NCBI RefSeq assembly: GCF_020055635.1
Contig: NZ_JAIPUT010000003.1
Coordinates: forward strand, 1 to 64,000
Length of the DNA: 64,000 bases
Source of the DNA: Marivita sp.
GTDB lineage: Bacteria; Pseudomonadota; Alphaproteobacteria; Rhodobacterales; Rhodobacteraceae
Reading direction: 5' to 3'
Within the stretch, counting starts at the first letter, position 1. Each line of letters starts with the position of its first letter. Positions 33,927 through 43,501 of this stretch are shown in pieces. A program made the translations under genes and the position numbers. A model generated the notes under the pieces. That model saw only the letters and a program-made list of their open reading frames with translations. It was not told where the DNA came from and made no database searches.

Positions 33927-35093
33927 CTATTCGCCGGGCGGCTTGGCCAGCCGCACCACCGGGGTCGGATCGACCTTGGCCAGTTCCTCGAAATCGAAAT
34001 TGTCCAGCCGCCGCGCCCGCCGCCCTGCCTTGTCGGCGCTGATCTTGATATCCGCGATGTCCTTGGCCGCCTGCCCGAAATGCCGGTCGAGGTTTTCCAC
34101 CCGGCTGCCCAGACGGTCCACATCGGCGTAAAGCAGACTCAGTTCCTTGCGGATGGCGCCCGCCTGTTCCTGCATCCGCGCATCCTTGAGGATCGCGCGC
34201 ATCGTGTTCAGCGTGGCCATGCAGGTCGTCGGCGACACGATCCAGACCCGCGCCGAGAACCCGTCGCGCACCACTTCGGGAAAGTTCGCGTGCAGTTCGG
34301 CATAGACCGCCTCGGAGGGCAGGAACATCAGCGCCCCATCGGCGGTCTCGCCTTCGAGGATGTATTTCTCGGAAATGTCCCGAATGTGTTTTCGCAGCGA
34401 AAGCCGCAGCTGCTGCGCGGCACGGTTCAGCTGGTCCTGCGTGTCGGCGCGGCGCAGTTGTTCGTAGGCCTCCAGCGGAAACTTGCTGTCGATGGCGATC
34501 GGTCCCGGCGGGTTCGGCAGGTGAATGAGGCAATCCGCGCGCTTGCCGTTCGACAGGGTCGCTTGCAGCGTATAGCTGTCCTTGGGCAGCGCCTTGCCGA
34601 CGATATCCGTCAACTGGATTTCCCCGAACGCGCCCCGCGTCTGCTTGTTCGACAGGATGTCCTGAAGCGACAGCACGTCGCCCGACAGCTTGGTGATGTT
34701 CTCCTGCGCCTTGTCGATGCTCTGCAGGCGTTGCTGCAAGTCACCAAGCGATTGCGCCGTGCGCCGGGCAGACCCGTGCAGGTTCTCGGACATCTGGCTT
34801 TGCACCTGCGCCAGCCGCCGTTCCATCAGTTGCAGCATCGCGGTCTGACTTTGCGCCTGTGCTTCGGAGACATGGGTCAGGCCACCGGACAACCGTTCCT
34901 GCCCGTCGCTGAGGCTTTGAACACGCTGTCCCACCTGCGCCAGTTGGTAGACCAGCGGTTCGCTGAGTTTCGCAGCGCGACGGGCGGACAGGAGCGACAG
35001 GATCAGCAGGACGAACACCAGCCCGCCCAAGGCCAAAGCCAGGAGGATGACCGGATCGCCCAGGTCGAGAACAAGATCGCCGATCCGGATCAT
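33927..35093 (-). CDS. rmuC: DNA recombination protein RmuC homologue
   Basis: 388 aa. An N-terminal membrane helix (about residues 14-36) is followed by a long coiled coil (residues 45-150), then the RmuC domain with GAFGEIQLTDIVGKALP, PIAIDSKFPLEAYEQL and PSEAVYAELHANFPEVV. RmuC is thought to limit inversions between short inverted repeats; its chemistry is uncertain. The ATG overlaps the mutL stop by 4 bases, so two genome-stability genes are coupled. Confidence 0.92.
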   Translation of the reverse strand: MIRIGDLVLDLGDPVILLALALGGLVFVLLILSLLSARRAAKLSEPLVYQLAQVGQRVQSLSDGQERLSGGLTHVSEAQAQSQTAMLQLMERRLAQVQSQMSENLHGSARRTAQSLGDLQQRLQSIDKAQENITKLSGDVLSLQDILSNKQTRGAFGEIQLTDIVGKALPKDSYTLQATLSNGKRADCLIHLPNPPGPIAIDSKFPLEAYEQLRRADTQDQLNRAAQQLRLSLRKHIRDISEKYILEGETADGALMFLPSEAVYAELHANFPEVVRDGFSARVWIVSPTTCMATLNTMRAILKDARMQEQAGAIRKELSLLYADVDRLGSRVENLDRHFGQAAKDIADIKISADKAGRRARRLDNFDFEELAKVDPTPVVRLAKPPGE

Positions 35094-36934
35094 GTGCGGC
35101 CGAACAGTCTTTCGATGTCGCTGAGTTTCAGTTCGACATAGGTGGGTCGGCCGTGGTTGCACTGGCCGGAATAGGGCGTCGCTTCCATTTCTCTTAACAA
35201 AGCGTTCATCTCTTCGGCGCGCATCTGTCGACCGGAGCGGATGGACCCGTGACAGGCAACACGGGAGAGGATCGCCTCGATCCGGTCCTGCACGGCGCGG
35301 GCTTCGCCCTGGTCGTCCAATTCGTCGAGGATATCGCGCAGGAGGGCGTCGGAATTGACCTCGCCCAGAATGGCGGGGGTTTCACGCACGACGACCGCGC
35401 CATGGCCGAACGGCTCCACGGTCAGGCCCATGCGGGTCAGGTCGTCCGCGATGTCGAGCAGACGCGCACTGTCGCTCTCGCTCATCTCGACCACGTCGGG
35501 GATCAGCAGCGCCTGTGCGGGCACGCCATTCTGCGCCATCTGGGTCTTGAGTTTCTCGTAGACCAGCCGTTCATGCGCCGCGTGCTGGTCGACGATGACC
35601 AATCCGTCCTCGGTCTGCGCGATTATGTAATTCTCGTGCACCTGCCCACGCGCCGCGCCAAGCGGAAGATGGGGGCGGGGGATCTCATCGGTCTCTTGCG
35701 AGCCCTCTTCGACCTCGACCACGCGGCCGGAATAGGAGGTCTGCATATCCGCGAAACCGGGGGACTGCATCGCGTAGGCCGTCTGTTTCGCAGCGAAACT
35801 CGGGCGGTCCATCTGGTAGACGCGGGGCGGACCCTGTGGCGCTTCGGGACGCATCGCGCCCAGAGTCGCCCCCGCCACAGTGGTCGATGCCCGATGCCCT
35901 GCCTCGGCCAGCGCATGACGTAGGGCCGACACGATCAATCCGCGCACCAGACCGGGTTCGCGGAACCGCACTTCGGATTTTGCGGGGTGCACGTTCACAT
36001 CCACCTTGTGCGGATCGCAGTCGATGAAGAGCGCCACCGCCGGGTGCCGGTCGCGGCTGAGGAAGTCGGCATAGGCCCCCCGCAGCGCGCCGATCAGCAG
36101 CTTGTCACGCACCGGGCGACCGTTGACGAAGAGGAACTGCGCCACTGCGGCCCCGCGCGAATAGGTTGGCAGACCGGCAAGCCCAGTGAGGTGAATGCCT
36201 TCGCGTTCGGCATCTATGGTAACCGCGTTGTCTATGAATTCCCGGCCCATCACCTGCCCCAACCGACCGCGCAGCGCGTCGAACAGATCGCCGGTCACCG
36301 CATCGGCGCGAAAGGTCACGCGGCCTTCGCCGCCACCCGACACATCGCGCAGGGTAAAGCTGACCGAGGGTTCGGCCATGGCCAGACGCTTGAGCACATC
36401 CGAGATCGCCTGCATCTCGGCCCGATCCGAGCGCAGGAACTTGAGCCGTGCGGGTGTGGCGTAGAACAGGTTACGCAGCGTGACGACAGTGCCGCGCGAC
36501 AGGGCCGCCGGTTTCACCGGGTCGGATTTGCCGCCCGTGACCGAAAGTTCGGCGGCCTCATGCCCCTCGGCCCGGCTGGTCAGGGTCAGGCGACCGACGG
36601 CGCCCAGCGACGCCAGCGCTTCGCCGCGAAACCCGAAGCTGTGGATGTTGAGAAGGTCGGACCCGTCGATCTTGGACGTGGCGTGGCGGGCCAGCGCCAA
36701 GGGCAGTTCCTCGGGCGGGATGCCGCAGCCGTCGTCGGTGACGCGGATCAGCGTCTTGCCACCGTCCGCGATAGCCACGTCGATGCGGGTCGCCCCGGCG
36801 TCGATGGCGTTTTCCACCAGTTCCTTGACGGCGGAGGATGGACGTTCGACGACTTCGCCCGCAGCGATGCGGTTGATCGCGCTTTCCTCAAGTTGTTGAA
36901 TTGAGGCACGTATGTTGGGGGCGAGGGAATTCAT
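35090..36934 (-). CDS. mutL: DNA mismatch repair protein MutL (endonuclease type)
   Basis: 614 aa. GHKL ATPase motifs at the N-terminus: ELVENAIDAGAT, RVTDDGCGIP, SFGFRGEALASLG. A flexible linker follows, then the dimerisation domain. The latter carries DQHAAHERLVYE, matching the nuclease motif DQHA-X2-E-X4-E, plus VACHGSIRSG and CNHGRPTY, so this MutL should nick DNA itself, as expected where MutH is lacking. rmuC is coupled behind it. Confidence 0.96.
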   Translation of the reverse strand: MNSLAPNIRASIQQLEESAINRIAAGEVVERPSSAVKELVENAIDAGATRIDVAIADGGKTLIRVTDDGCGIPPEELPLALARHATSKIDGSDLLNIHSFGFRGEALASLGAVGRLTLTSRAEGHEAAELSVTGGKSDPVKPAALSRGTVVTLRNLFYATPARLKFLRSDRAEMQAISDVLKRLAMAEPSVSFTLRDVSGGGEGRVTFRADAVTGDLFDALRGRLGQVMGREFIDNAVTIDAEREGIHLTGLAGLPTYSRGAAVAQFLFVNGRPVRDKLLIGALRGAYADFLSRDRHPAVALFIDCDPHKVDVNVHPAKSEVRFREPGLVRGLIVSALRHALAEAGHRASTTVAGATLGAMRPEAPQGPPRVYQMDRPSFAAKQTAYAMQSPGFADMQTSYSGRVVEVEEGSQETDEIPRPHLPLGAARGQVHENYIIAQTEDGLVIVDQHAAHERLVYEKLKTQMAQNGVPAQALLIPDVVEMSESDSARLLDIADDLTRMGLTVEPFGHGAVVVRETPAILGEVNSDALLRDILDELDDQGEARAVQDRIEAILSRVACHGSIRSGRQMRAEEMNALLREMEATPYSGQCNHGRPTYVELKLSDIERLFGRT

Positions 36935-37038
36935 GCCACGAGATGTAGCATGGGAATTGCGATTCTTCTACGGCAAGATCATGGGTTTCGAAGGCTCAGT
37001 CTGCCTTGGTCAAGTTTTCACGCGATATCGCGACCTGA

Positions 37039-37203
37039 TCAAAAAAACAATTTCACGAGCGTGGCAGTCCCAGCCATCAAACCAGCCGCAGCAAGGGCGG
37101 GCGCCAAAAACGTATTCACATTGATTTGCTTGGTTTCAGCCAAGAGCTTTGCGATTTCGGCGCGCATCTTGTCGTCTGAAAGGGACTGTTCCTGATGAGT
37201 CAT
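37039..37203 (-). CDS. Small single-helix membrane protein, unknown function
   Basis: 54 aa on the minus strand: starts MTHQEQSLSDDKMRAEIAKL, continues LAETKQINVNTF and ends in a hydrophobic helix, APALAAAGLMAGTATLVKLFF. The amphipathic N-terminal helix plus C-terminal membrane anchor makes a coherent protein, and the codons look normal. Ribosome site is weak (CTGGGAAACCC). It may be a regulator of an unknown membrane partner. Standing alone between mutL and the AEC gene. Confidence 0.55.
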   Translation of the reverse strand: MTHQEQSLSDDKMRAEIAKLLAETKQINVNTFLAPALAAAGLMAGTATLVKLFF

Positions 37204-37332
37204 GGGTTTCCCAGAGCGTCCATACCCTACTGCAGAATATAAGTCTGTGCCGATCTTCGATCAAGTTCGGTAAAGAACGGGTTAAGCATCTACGGAATTG
37301 ACCCTGCCCGCCTGCATGGTAACACGGCGGAC

Positions 37333-38259
37333 ATGCTGGCTATCTTCCTTCAGACCCTGCCTTTTTTCGCCTTGATCGCCGTCGGGTTCGGCGCGGGCAA
37401 GACCGGGTTCTTTACCGAGGAAGCGACCGCCTACCTCACCAAGTTCGTGTTCTACTTTGCCCTGTCGGCCATGCTGTTCCGGTTCTCGGCCAATCTTTCG
37501 ATTGCCGAAATTTTCGATTGGCGGATCGCAGCGGGATACCTGTGGGGCACCGCCTTTGTCTATGGCATCGGCATGGCGGTGGGGTTCCTGCGGGGCATGA
37601 ATACCGAAACCGCCGCCTTCGAGGGACAGGTCGCGGCCATCGGCAATACCGGATTTCTGGGTGTGCCGATGCTGGCACTGCTAATGGGGCAGGACGCGGT
37701 TGGGCCGATCATCCTTATCCTGACCATTGATCTGGTCGTCTTTTCGTCGCTGATCGTCATCCTGGTCGTCGGATCGCGCGAAGGGCGCATGTCGCTGCGA
37801 ATCTTCAAGACGGTGGGCATAGGGCTGCTCAAGAACCCGATGATCGTGGCCATCGTGGCGGGCTTCATGGTGTCGTCGACGGGGGTGCCGATCCCCGAAC
37901 CGGTGAACCAGTTCCTGTCGATCCTCGGAGCCGCGGCAACACCGGGAGCCTTGTTCGCCATCGGCGCATCGCTTGCCAGCAAATCGGCAGAGCGGTTGAA
38001 CATCGCGGGGTGGTTGAGCTTCTGCAAGCTGGTGATTCACCCGGCAGCGGTGGCGCTCGGGGTCTACATCCTGTTTCCGGCGGACCCGTACAAGGCCGGT
38101 GTTGTGGTCGCCGCTGCGTCCTTGCCCGTTGCGGGCAACGTGTTCATTCTGGCCCAGCATTACAACGTGGCCCCGCAACGGGTGTCAGCGGCCATCCTGA
38201 TCTCGACGGCGCTGAGCATTCTGACGGTGTCGTTCGTGATCAGCCAAGTCTTGATCTAG
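37333..38259 (+). CDS. AEC-family (auxin efflux carrier type) transporter
   Basis: 308 aa with ten hydrophobic segments in two halves. Typical features: ALIAVGFGAGKTGFFTEEA at the start, IGNTGFLGVPMLALLMG in the middle and AAASLPVAGNVFILAQHYNV near the end. Family members export organic anions such as malate or auxin-like acids; substrate here unknown. The S-formylglutathione hydrolase gene follows after 13 bases, perhaps on the same transcript. Confidence 0.9.
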   Translation: MLAIFLQTLPFFALIAVGFGAGKTGFFTEEATAYLTKFVFYFALSAMLFRFSANLSIAEIFDWRIAAGYLWGTAFVYGIGMAVGFLRGMNTETAAFEGQVAAIGNTGFLGVPMLALLMGQDAVGPIILILTIDLVVFSSLIVILVVGSREGRMSLRIFKTVGIGLLKNPMIVAIVAGFMVSSTGVPIPEPVNQFLSILGAAATPGALFAIGASLASKSAERLNIAGWLSFCKLVIHPAAVALGVYILFPADPYKAGVVVAAASLPVAGNVFILAQHYNVAPQRVSAAILISTALSILTVSFVISQVLI

Positions 38260-38272
38260 GAAAGGGAGCGCC

Positions 38273-39103
38273 ATGGAAACGGTATCGGAAAACACATGCT
38301 TTGGGGGTGTGCAGGGCGTGTATTCCCACGCATCAGAGGCCTGCGGATGTGACATGACCTTCGGTCTGTACCTGCCGCCGCAAGCCAAGGACGGGCCGGT
38401 GCCGGTGCTGTGGTACCTGTCGGGGCTGACCTGCACCCATGAGAACGCCATGACCAAGGCGGCCGCGCAGGGGTTTGCCGCCGAGGCAGGCATGGCGGTG
38501 GTGTTTCCGGACACGTCGCCGCGCGGCGACGCGGTGGCGGATGACGCGGCCTACGATCTGGGCAAGGGCGCGGGGTTCTACGTGAACGCGACGCAAGACC
38601 CCTGGGCCCCGCATTTCCAGATGTGGGATTACGTGGCGACCGAGCTGCCTGCGCTTCTGGGCAAGGAATTCGCCATCGATCTGGACCGGCAGGCGATCAC
38701 CGGGCACTCGATGGGCGGGCACGGCGCGTTGACGCTTGCGATGGCGCATCCGGGGCGCTTCGCGTCGGTGTCGGCCTTTGCGCCGATTGCCAACCCGAGC
38801 CAGAGCGATTGGGGCCGCAAGCAGTTGTCGGCCTATCTGGGCGACGATGAAGGCGCGTGGGCCAGGCATGACGCGACGGTGCAGATGGAAGCGGTGGGCT
38901 TTGACGGGCCGGTTCTGGTGGATCAGGGCGGATCGGACCAGTTCCTTGACCTGCTCAAGCCCGAAGCGCTGAGCCACGCGATGGCGGTGCGGCGTCAGGA
39001 CGGGGTGTTCCGGATGCAGAAGGGCTACGATCATTCGTATTTCTTTGTTGCAACCTTCATCCCCGATCACATCGCGTTCCATGCGGACGCGCTGGGGTTG
39101 TGA
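38273..39103 (+). CDS. fghA: S-formylglutathione hydrolase
   Basis: 276 aa serine hydrolase releasing formate and glutathione from S-formylglutathione, a step of glutathione-dependent formaldehyde oxidation. Nucleophile S146 in GHSMGGHGA, acid in DQGGSDQF, His in KGYDHSYFF; the start [25 protein letters not shown] is typical of esterase D. GGAAAGGGAG precedes the ATG. Formate produced would feed formate dehydrogenase, which ties in with fdhD earlier in the window. Confidence 0.95.
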   Translation: METVSENTCFGGVQGVYSHASEACGCDMTFGLYLPPQAKDGPVPVLWYLSGLTCTHENAMTKAAAQGFAAEAGMAVVFPDTSPRGDAVADDAAYDLGKGAGFYVNATQDPWAPHFQMWDYVATELPALLGKEFAIDLDRQAITGHSMGGHGALTLAMAHPGRFASVSAFAPIANPSQSDWGRKQLSAYLGDDEGAWARHDATVQMEAVGFDGPVLVDQGGSDQFLDLLKPEALSHAMAVRRQDGVFRMQKGYDHSYFFVATFIPDHIAFHADALGL

Positions 39104-39561
39104 CCCGGCTGTTCGTCGATGCCGACGCCTGCCCGGTGAAGGGAGAGGCCGAACGCGTCGCGACCCGGCACAAGGCGCAGATGTACCTTGTGTCGAATGG
39201 CGGGTTGCGGATGTCCGAAAATCCGTATGTCGAGGTGGTTGTCGTGCCCGACGGGCCGGACGTGGCCGATATGTGGATCGCGGACCGTGCCGGGCCTGGC
39301 GACGTGGTGATCACCGGGGATATTCCGCTGGCCGCGCGCTGCGTCGAGAACGGCGCGCGGGTGCTCAAGCACAGTGGCGAGGCGCTTGATGCGCGCAATA
39401 TCGGGCAGGTTCTGGCGACGCGCGACCTGATGACCGACCTGCGGGCGGCCGACCCGTTCCGACAAGGCGGCGGCAAGGCGTTCTCCAAGGCGGACCGGTC
39501 GCGGTTTCTGGAGGCGCTGGAGCGCGAGATGCGGGCCGCGGCGCGGGACGTTCCGCGCTAG
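39100..39561 (+). CDS. UPF0178 (YaiI/YqxD) family protein
   Basis: 153 aa, starting at a GTG that overlaps the fghA stop (GTGA). Family features: [55 protein letters not shown] and a basic tail. It has a PIN-like arrangement of acidic residues (D6, D8, D58-type), so a nuclease role is often guessed for the family, without proof. Next gene begins 21 bases later. Confidence 0.9.
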   Translation: MTRLFVDADACPVKGEAERVATRHKAQMYLVSNGGLRMSENPYVEVVVVPDGPDVADMWIADRAGPGDVVITGDIPLAARCVENGARVLKHSGEALDARNIGQVLATRDLMTDLRAADPFRQGGGKAFSKADRSRFLEALEREMRAAARDVPR

Positions 39562-39582
39562 AACTTCATGGGAGAGACAGCG

Positions 39583-40500
39583 ATGACCACACCCGACATC
39601 ATTCCCTTTGCAGAAGGCGAGGCCCAGCTTGACTGGATCGGCCTGACCGATGCCATCGCGGCGGGGCATGACCTGCCCAAGGCCGAGATTGCGGACAGTT
39701 TCCTGTATCGGGGTGGCGATACGTTGTTGAACCGGGCGGCATGGATCGACGGTCTGGGGCTTGCCGTGAAATCGGCGACGATCTTTCCCGGCAATGCCGC
39801 GGCCGGCAAACCGGCGGTGAATGGCGGAGTGTCGCTTTATTCCGATGCGGATGGCACGCTGGCGGCTATTGTCGATTTTCACCTTGTCACCAAGTGGAAG
39901 ACCGCCGGCGACAGCCTTTTGGCGGCCCGGCGCTTGGCGCGGGCGGACAGCGCGGTGATCCTGATCGTGGGGGCCGGCACGGTGGCGCGGTCATTGATCC
40001 ACGCCTATGGGGCGGCCTTTCCGGCGGCGCGCGTTCTGGTCTGGAACCGGACCGGAGCCAGGGCCCGAGAGCTGGCCCGCGACTTTGCGCATGTCACGGC
40101 GGTGGACGATCTGGCCAGGGCGGTTGGCGAGGCTGACATTGTCAGCTGCGCGACCATGTCGACAGAGCCGGTATTGCGGGGGGACTGGCTGCGACCCGGC
40201 ACTCATGTAGACCTGATCGGCGCCTACCGGCCTGACATGCGCGAGGCGGATGATGCGGCGCTGACGCGGGCCCGGGTGTTCGTGGACTCGGTCGACACGA
40301 CGGTGGGGCATATCGGCGAGATCAAGGATCCGATTGCGCGCGGGGTGATCTCGGGGGCGGATATCGTTGCGGAATACTATGACTTGGGCGCGTTCGAGCG
40401 GCAGTCGGAAGACGAGATCACGCTGTTCAAGAATGGCGGCGGGGCGCATCTCGACCTGATGGTCAGTCGCTACATCCTGGACCGCTGGCGGCAACGCTGA
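39583..40500 (+). CDS. Ornithine cyclodeaminase / mu-crystallin family protein
   Basis: 305 aa NAD(P)-dependent enzyme. Features: KSATIFPGNAAAGKPAVNGGVSLY near residue 65, the Rossmann motif LIVGAGTVARSLIHAYGAAFP, and VWNRTGARARELAR and DLIGAYRPDMREADD further on. Family members include ornithine cyclodeaminase, alanine dehydrogenase and imine reductases, so the substrate is open. GGGAGAG lies 6 bases before the ATG at 39583. Possibly the end of the AEC-fghA-UPF0178 transcript. Confidence 0.88.
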   Translation: MTTPDIIPFAEGEAQLDWIGLTDAIAAGHDLPKAEIADSFLYRGGDTLLNRAAWIDGLGLAVKSATIFPGNAAAGKPAVNGGVSLYSDADGTLAAIVDFHLVTKWKTAGDSLLAARRLARADSAVILIVGAGTVARSLIHAYGAAFPAARVLVWNRTGARARELARDFAHVTAVDDLARAVGEADIVSCATMSTEPVLRGDWLRPGTHVDLIGAYRPDMREADDAALTRARVFVDSVDTTVGHIGEIKDPIARGVISGADIVAEYYDLGAFERQSEDEITLFKNGGGAHLDLMVSRYILDRWRQR

Positions 40501-40501
40501 C

Positions 40502-40553
40502 CGTCCGGGCGGACGATGCGTTGACGCATCGCCTGTTTGCGTTGACGCAAACA
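40502..40553. repeat. Hairpin cluster C (three palindromes)
   Basis: Directly after the cyclodeaminase-like stop: CGTCCG-GG-CGGACG (40502-40515), CGATGCGT-TG-ACGCATCG (40514-40531) and TGTTTGCGT-TG-ACGCAAACA (40534-40553). The gene on the right is convergent. The middle one matches the core found at 27101 and 33819. Confidence 0.78.
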
Positions 40554-40661
40554 CGTGCCCGGATTGCCAGCCACGGATTCCAAGACGGTCCTTGGGTCCG
40601 CCCATGGCAGCCCGCACTGGGTTTTGGTGCACATCGGCCTCGCGCAGCCCGGCAGAGTCTT

Positions 40662-41528
40662 TCAGGGCGTCGTCACGCGCGCGTGGCGCAGGACCGGGTC
40701 GCCCTGTGCCGCGATCCTTTCGATCGCGTCTTGCAGCGGTTCGTACGTGACGGCCATCGCATGTGCGTTGGCGTGCAGAAGCGTGTCGGAACCCGACACC
40801 CATCCGACATGACCTTTCCAGAACATGAGGTCTCCGCGCTGCGGCGGGGTGCCGGGATCCAGCGTTTCGCCAAGCTGCGCCATCTGCTGATCGCTGTCAC
40901 CGGGACAGGCAATGCCGCAGGCGCGGCAGGCGATCTGTACCAGACCGGAGCAGTCGATGCCGAAGGCGGAATTTCCGCCCCACAGGTAAGGCGTGCCGAG
41001 CAGCCGGGCGGCCACGGCCACTGCGTCAGGCTCTTTCCGGTCGATCGGGACCAGGTGAAGGGAGGGCACGAAGCGGCGCCTGGGCTGAAGACCGTCCGTC
41101 CATTCGATCCGGGACCAGCCGTCCTGTTCGTCCAGCACGACCAGTTCGGAGCCCATCGAAAGCGGCGTTATGTCGCCCGGGGTTTTCAGGCCGCTGGCGG
41201 CCTTGGCGTAGGTTCTTGCATTGGCGACACGGTGGGTCGGAACCGCGTCGAAATGGGGGACGAGCATCGATGCTTCGATCCAGCCGGAATAGCCATCCGC
41301 CACGGTTTCACCAAACGCCCATCCGGTTTCGGACAGGGCGTGTACGGTGAATGCCTGCCCCCGAAGCAATTGGCGATCCCGACCGCCACCCGGCGCCGAG
41401 CAAAGGTCGGTCACGGGTTGAGTGGTGCGTCTCACCTCTGGTTCCGCCTGGCGCAGACCTTGGTCGCGGCACATCCGCGCGATCTCTTCCTTGCGCGCCT
41501 TTGACCAGAATTCCCGCCGGTCGGTCAT
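40662..41528 (-). CDS. NlpC/P60 family cell-wall hydrolase
   Basis: 288 aa. The C-terminal NlpC/P60 domain has C193 in GIDCSGLVQIA, H240 in WKGHVGWV and H252 in LLHANAH, the expected catalytic triad. Two SH3-like segments precede it (GYSGWIEASMLVP, SELVVLDEQDGWSRIEWTDG). Family members cut D-gamma-glutamyl-diaminopimelate bonds of peptidoglycan stem peptides. No signal peptide is visible, so it may act on recycled muropeptides in the cytoplasm, which fits coupling (4-base overlap) with the aminopeptidase. Confidence 0.9.
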   Translation of the reverse strand: MTDRREFWSKARKEEIARMCRDQGLRQAEPEVRRTTQPVTDLCSAPGGGRDRQLLRGQAFTVHALSETGWAFGETVADGYSGWIEASMLVPHFDAVPTHRVANARTYAKAASGLKTPGDITPLSMGSELVVLDEQDGWSRIEWTDGLQPRRRFVPSLHLVPIDRKEPDAVAVAARLLGTPYLWGGNSAFGIDCSGLVQIACRACGIACPGDSDQQMAQLGETLDPGTPPQRGDLMFWKGHVGWVSGSDTLLHANAHAMAVTYEPLQDAIERIAAQGDPVLRHARVTTP

Positions 41529-42910
41529 AGGTCCATCATGTCCGGCAACGCCGAGAAGAACGCCCGTGCGCCCTGAAGCGCGCCGCCTTTTGGACGACCG
41601 GGGGCGGCGGTTGGTTGCCAGCCATAGATGTCGAAATGGATGTAGCGGTCCTGATCGGCGACAAAGCGGCGCAGGAAAAGCGCTGCGGTGATCGACCCCG
41701 CGAAGCCTCCCTTGGGCGCGTTGTCGAGATCGGCGATACCGGGTTCGATCATCGCCTCGTAGGGGTCGTGGAAGGGCAACCGCCAGACCGGATCGGCCAT
41801 GCGTCGCGCCGACAGGTCAAGCGACGTCGCCACGCCATCGTCATCCGTGAAATACGGCGCGATGTCGGGGCCAAGCGCAACACGCGCCGCGCCGGTGAGA
41901 GTGGCCATCGACACGATCAGGTCGGGATCATCTTCGGAGGCGAGGGTCAGCGCGTCAGCCAGCACAAGGCGGCCTTCGGCATCGGTGTTGTTGATCTCGA
42001 CCGTGAGACCCTTGCGCGAGGTCAGGATGTCCTGCGGACGAAAGCTGTTGGCGCTGACCGAATTTTCAACGGCCGGGATCAGGACGCGCAGCTGGACCGG
42101 CAGCTCCGAGGCCATGATCATATGCGCCAGGCCCAGCACGTTTGCCGCGCCGCCCATGTCCTTTTTCATCAGGCCCATCGAGCTTCCGGGCTTGAGGTTG
42201 AGCCCACCGGTGTCGAAACAGACCCCTTTGCCGACCAGCGTGATTTTGGGCCCGCGACTGCCCCACGACATGTCGATCAGCCGCGGCGCGCGATCCGAGG
42301 CGCGGCCGACGGTGTGGATCATCGGGAAATTGTCCTTCAGCAGCGCCTCGCCGGTTGTGACGATGATCCTGGCATCGTGCTGTTCCGCGAGGGCGCGCGC
42401 CGCGGATTCGAGCTCGTCCGGCCCCATGTCCAAAGCCGGGGTGTTGATCAGGTCGCGGGTCAGGAATTCGGCCTCGGCCATGATCGAGACACGGTCGGCG
42501 TCTACGCCATCCGGGGCCACGAGCCTTGGCCGTTCGGTCGCGTTTTCGTGGTAACGGTCGAAACTGTAGCAGGCCAGAAGCCAGCCCAGCGTTTCCTGTT
42601 CGAGTTGCGCGTCGTCGATCCCGCTTTCGATCCTGTACGTGCCGGGCGCAAGCTTGGGCAGCGCGGCCGCCAGCGCGAATCGGTCGCGTTTGCGGGTCGC
42701 GGCGGTGCCGTAGCCGACAAGCGCAGCCTCGGGGCGGCCAGACCCGTCGGGAATCATCAGGACCGCGCCGATCCCGCCCTTGAACCCGCTGCTGTCGACC
42801 CAGGTGCGCACCCGTTCGCTTTGCTGCTCGGTCCAAAGACCGACATCGTCGGTTCCCAGAATGTGGAGCGGCAAGGCTTCGGAGCCCGCAGGCGCGAGTG
42901 CAACGGTCAT
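41525..42910 (-). CDS. M17 leucyl aminopeptidase family protein
   Basis: 461 aa. Metal and active-site blocks of M17 peptidases are clear: LVGKGVCFDTGGLNLKP, MKKDMGGAANVLG and NTDAEGRLVLADAL, then VSMATLTGAARVALG. It releases N-terminal amino acids from peptides. The ATG at 42910 has GAAGGGA 6 bases upstream; a start 7 codons earlier is possible. Followed by the NlpC/P60 gene with ATGA overlap, suggesting joint turnover of peptidoglycan peptides. Confidence 0.93.
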   Translation of the reverse strand: MTVALAPAGSEALPLHILGTDDVGLWTEQQSERVRTWVDSSGFKGGIGAVLMIPDGSGRPEAALVGYGTAATRKRDRFALAAALPKLAPGTYRIESGIDDAQLEQETLGWLLACYSFDRYHENATERPRLVAPDGVDADRVSIMAEAEFLTRDLINTPALDMGPDELESAARALAEQHDARIIVTTGEALLKDNFPMIHTVGRASDRAPRLIDMSWGSRGPKITLVGKGVCFDTGGLNLKPGSSMGLMKKDMGGAANVLGLAHMIMASELPVQLRVLIPAVENSVSANSFRPQDILTSRKGLTVEINNTDAEGRLVLADALTLASEDDPDLIVSMATLTGAARVALGPDIAPYFTDDDGVATSLDLSARRMADPVWRLPFHDPYEAMIEPGIADLDNAPKGGFAGSITAALFLRRFVADQDRYIHFDIYGWQPTAAPGRPKGGALQGARAFFSALPDMMDL

Positions 42911-42971
42911 GGTTTTTCCCTTCTTCGACATGGGCGGAAGGTACGCCGATGACCGCGCGCTGCAAGCGGAA

Positions 42972-43355
42972 TCAGATCGACAGATCGACACCGATTTCAC
43001 CGCAGGCGATCGCCATTTCCCCGCATCGCAGCAACCGGGCAAGCGTGGCGGCGATGGCCACGGGATCTCCTCGATCGATGCAGATCATGACGTCGCGCCC
43101 TGTTCGGGCAAGGCCGGGAAGGCCCACCTGGTCGGCAATCGGGATCAGCGCATGCACGGATTTGCGCAGCGCGCGCTGGTTGCCGTCGGCGTAATCGTGG
43201 CGGATCTGCGAAAACCGCATAGCCATGTCTTCGAGCGCGCGGCACAGGATGTTTTCCGCCACGCCAGGCCCCAGATCACGGCTGAGCCCGTTCAGGATGT
43301 CTTCGTCGAAATACGCGGTTTCGCGCAGATGCAGAACCGAGATTTGCTCCACCAT
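42972..43355 (-). CDS. Small HPt-like protein
   Basis: 127 aa helical protein. Residues about 60-105 (RALRKSVHALIPIADQVGLP, then GLARTGRDVMICIDRGD) resemble a histidine phosphotransfer helix pair, with H68 where the phosphorylated His would be and the Gly at the usual distance. It opens with LHLRETAYFDEDILNGLSRDLG, similar to the first HPt helices. No kinase or receiver gene lies nearby. Codon use is normal. Assignment is tentative. Confidence 0.65.
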   Translation of the reverse strand: MVEQISVLHLRETAYFDEDILNGLSRDLGPGVAENILCRALEDMAMRFSQIRHDYADGNQRALRKSVHALIPIADQVGLPGLARTGRDVMICIDRGDPVAIAATLARLLRCGEMAIACGEIGVDLSI

Positions 43356-43501
43356 GGTATGTCCTTTCTCACCCCAACCCTGGAGCTTCTATCGCAGCCA
43401 TGTCTTTCCAACCGGTAATCCCCGCGACTGTTTTTTCTCTCGAATTCCTTTTGAATTCGACGTATCCCGCTGTGAACGACGACCCAGAGGCGGAGGATTG
43501 C

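Noticed and set aside
36912-37124. Plus-strand frame of 70 codons behind the mutL start
   Set aside because: Composition is not protein-like and it overlaps the better supported minus-strand miniprotein.
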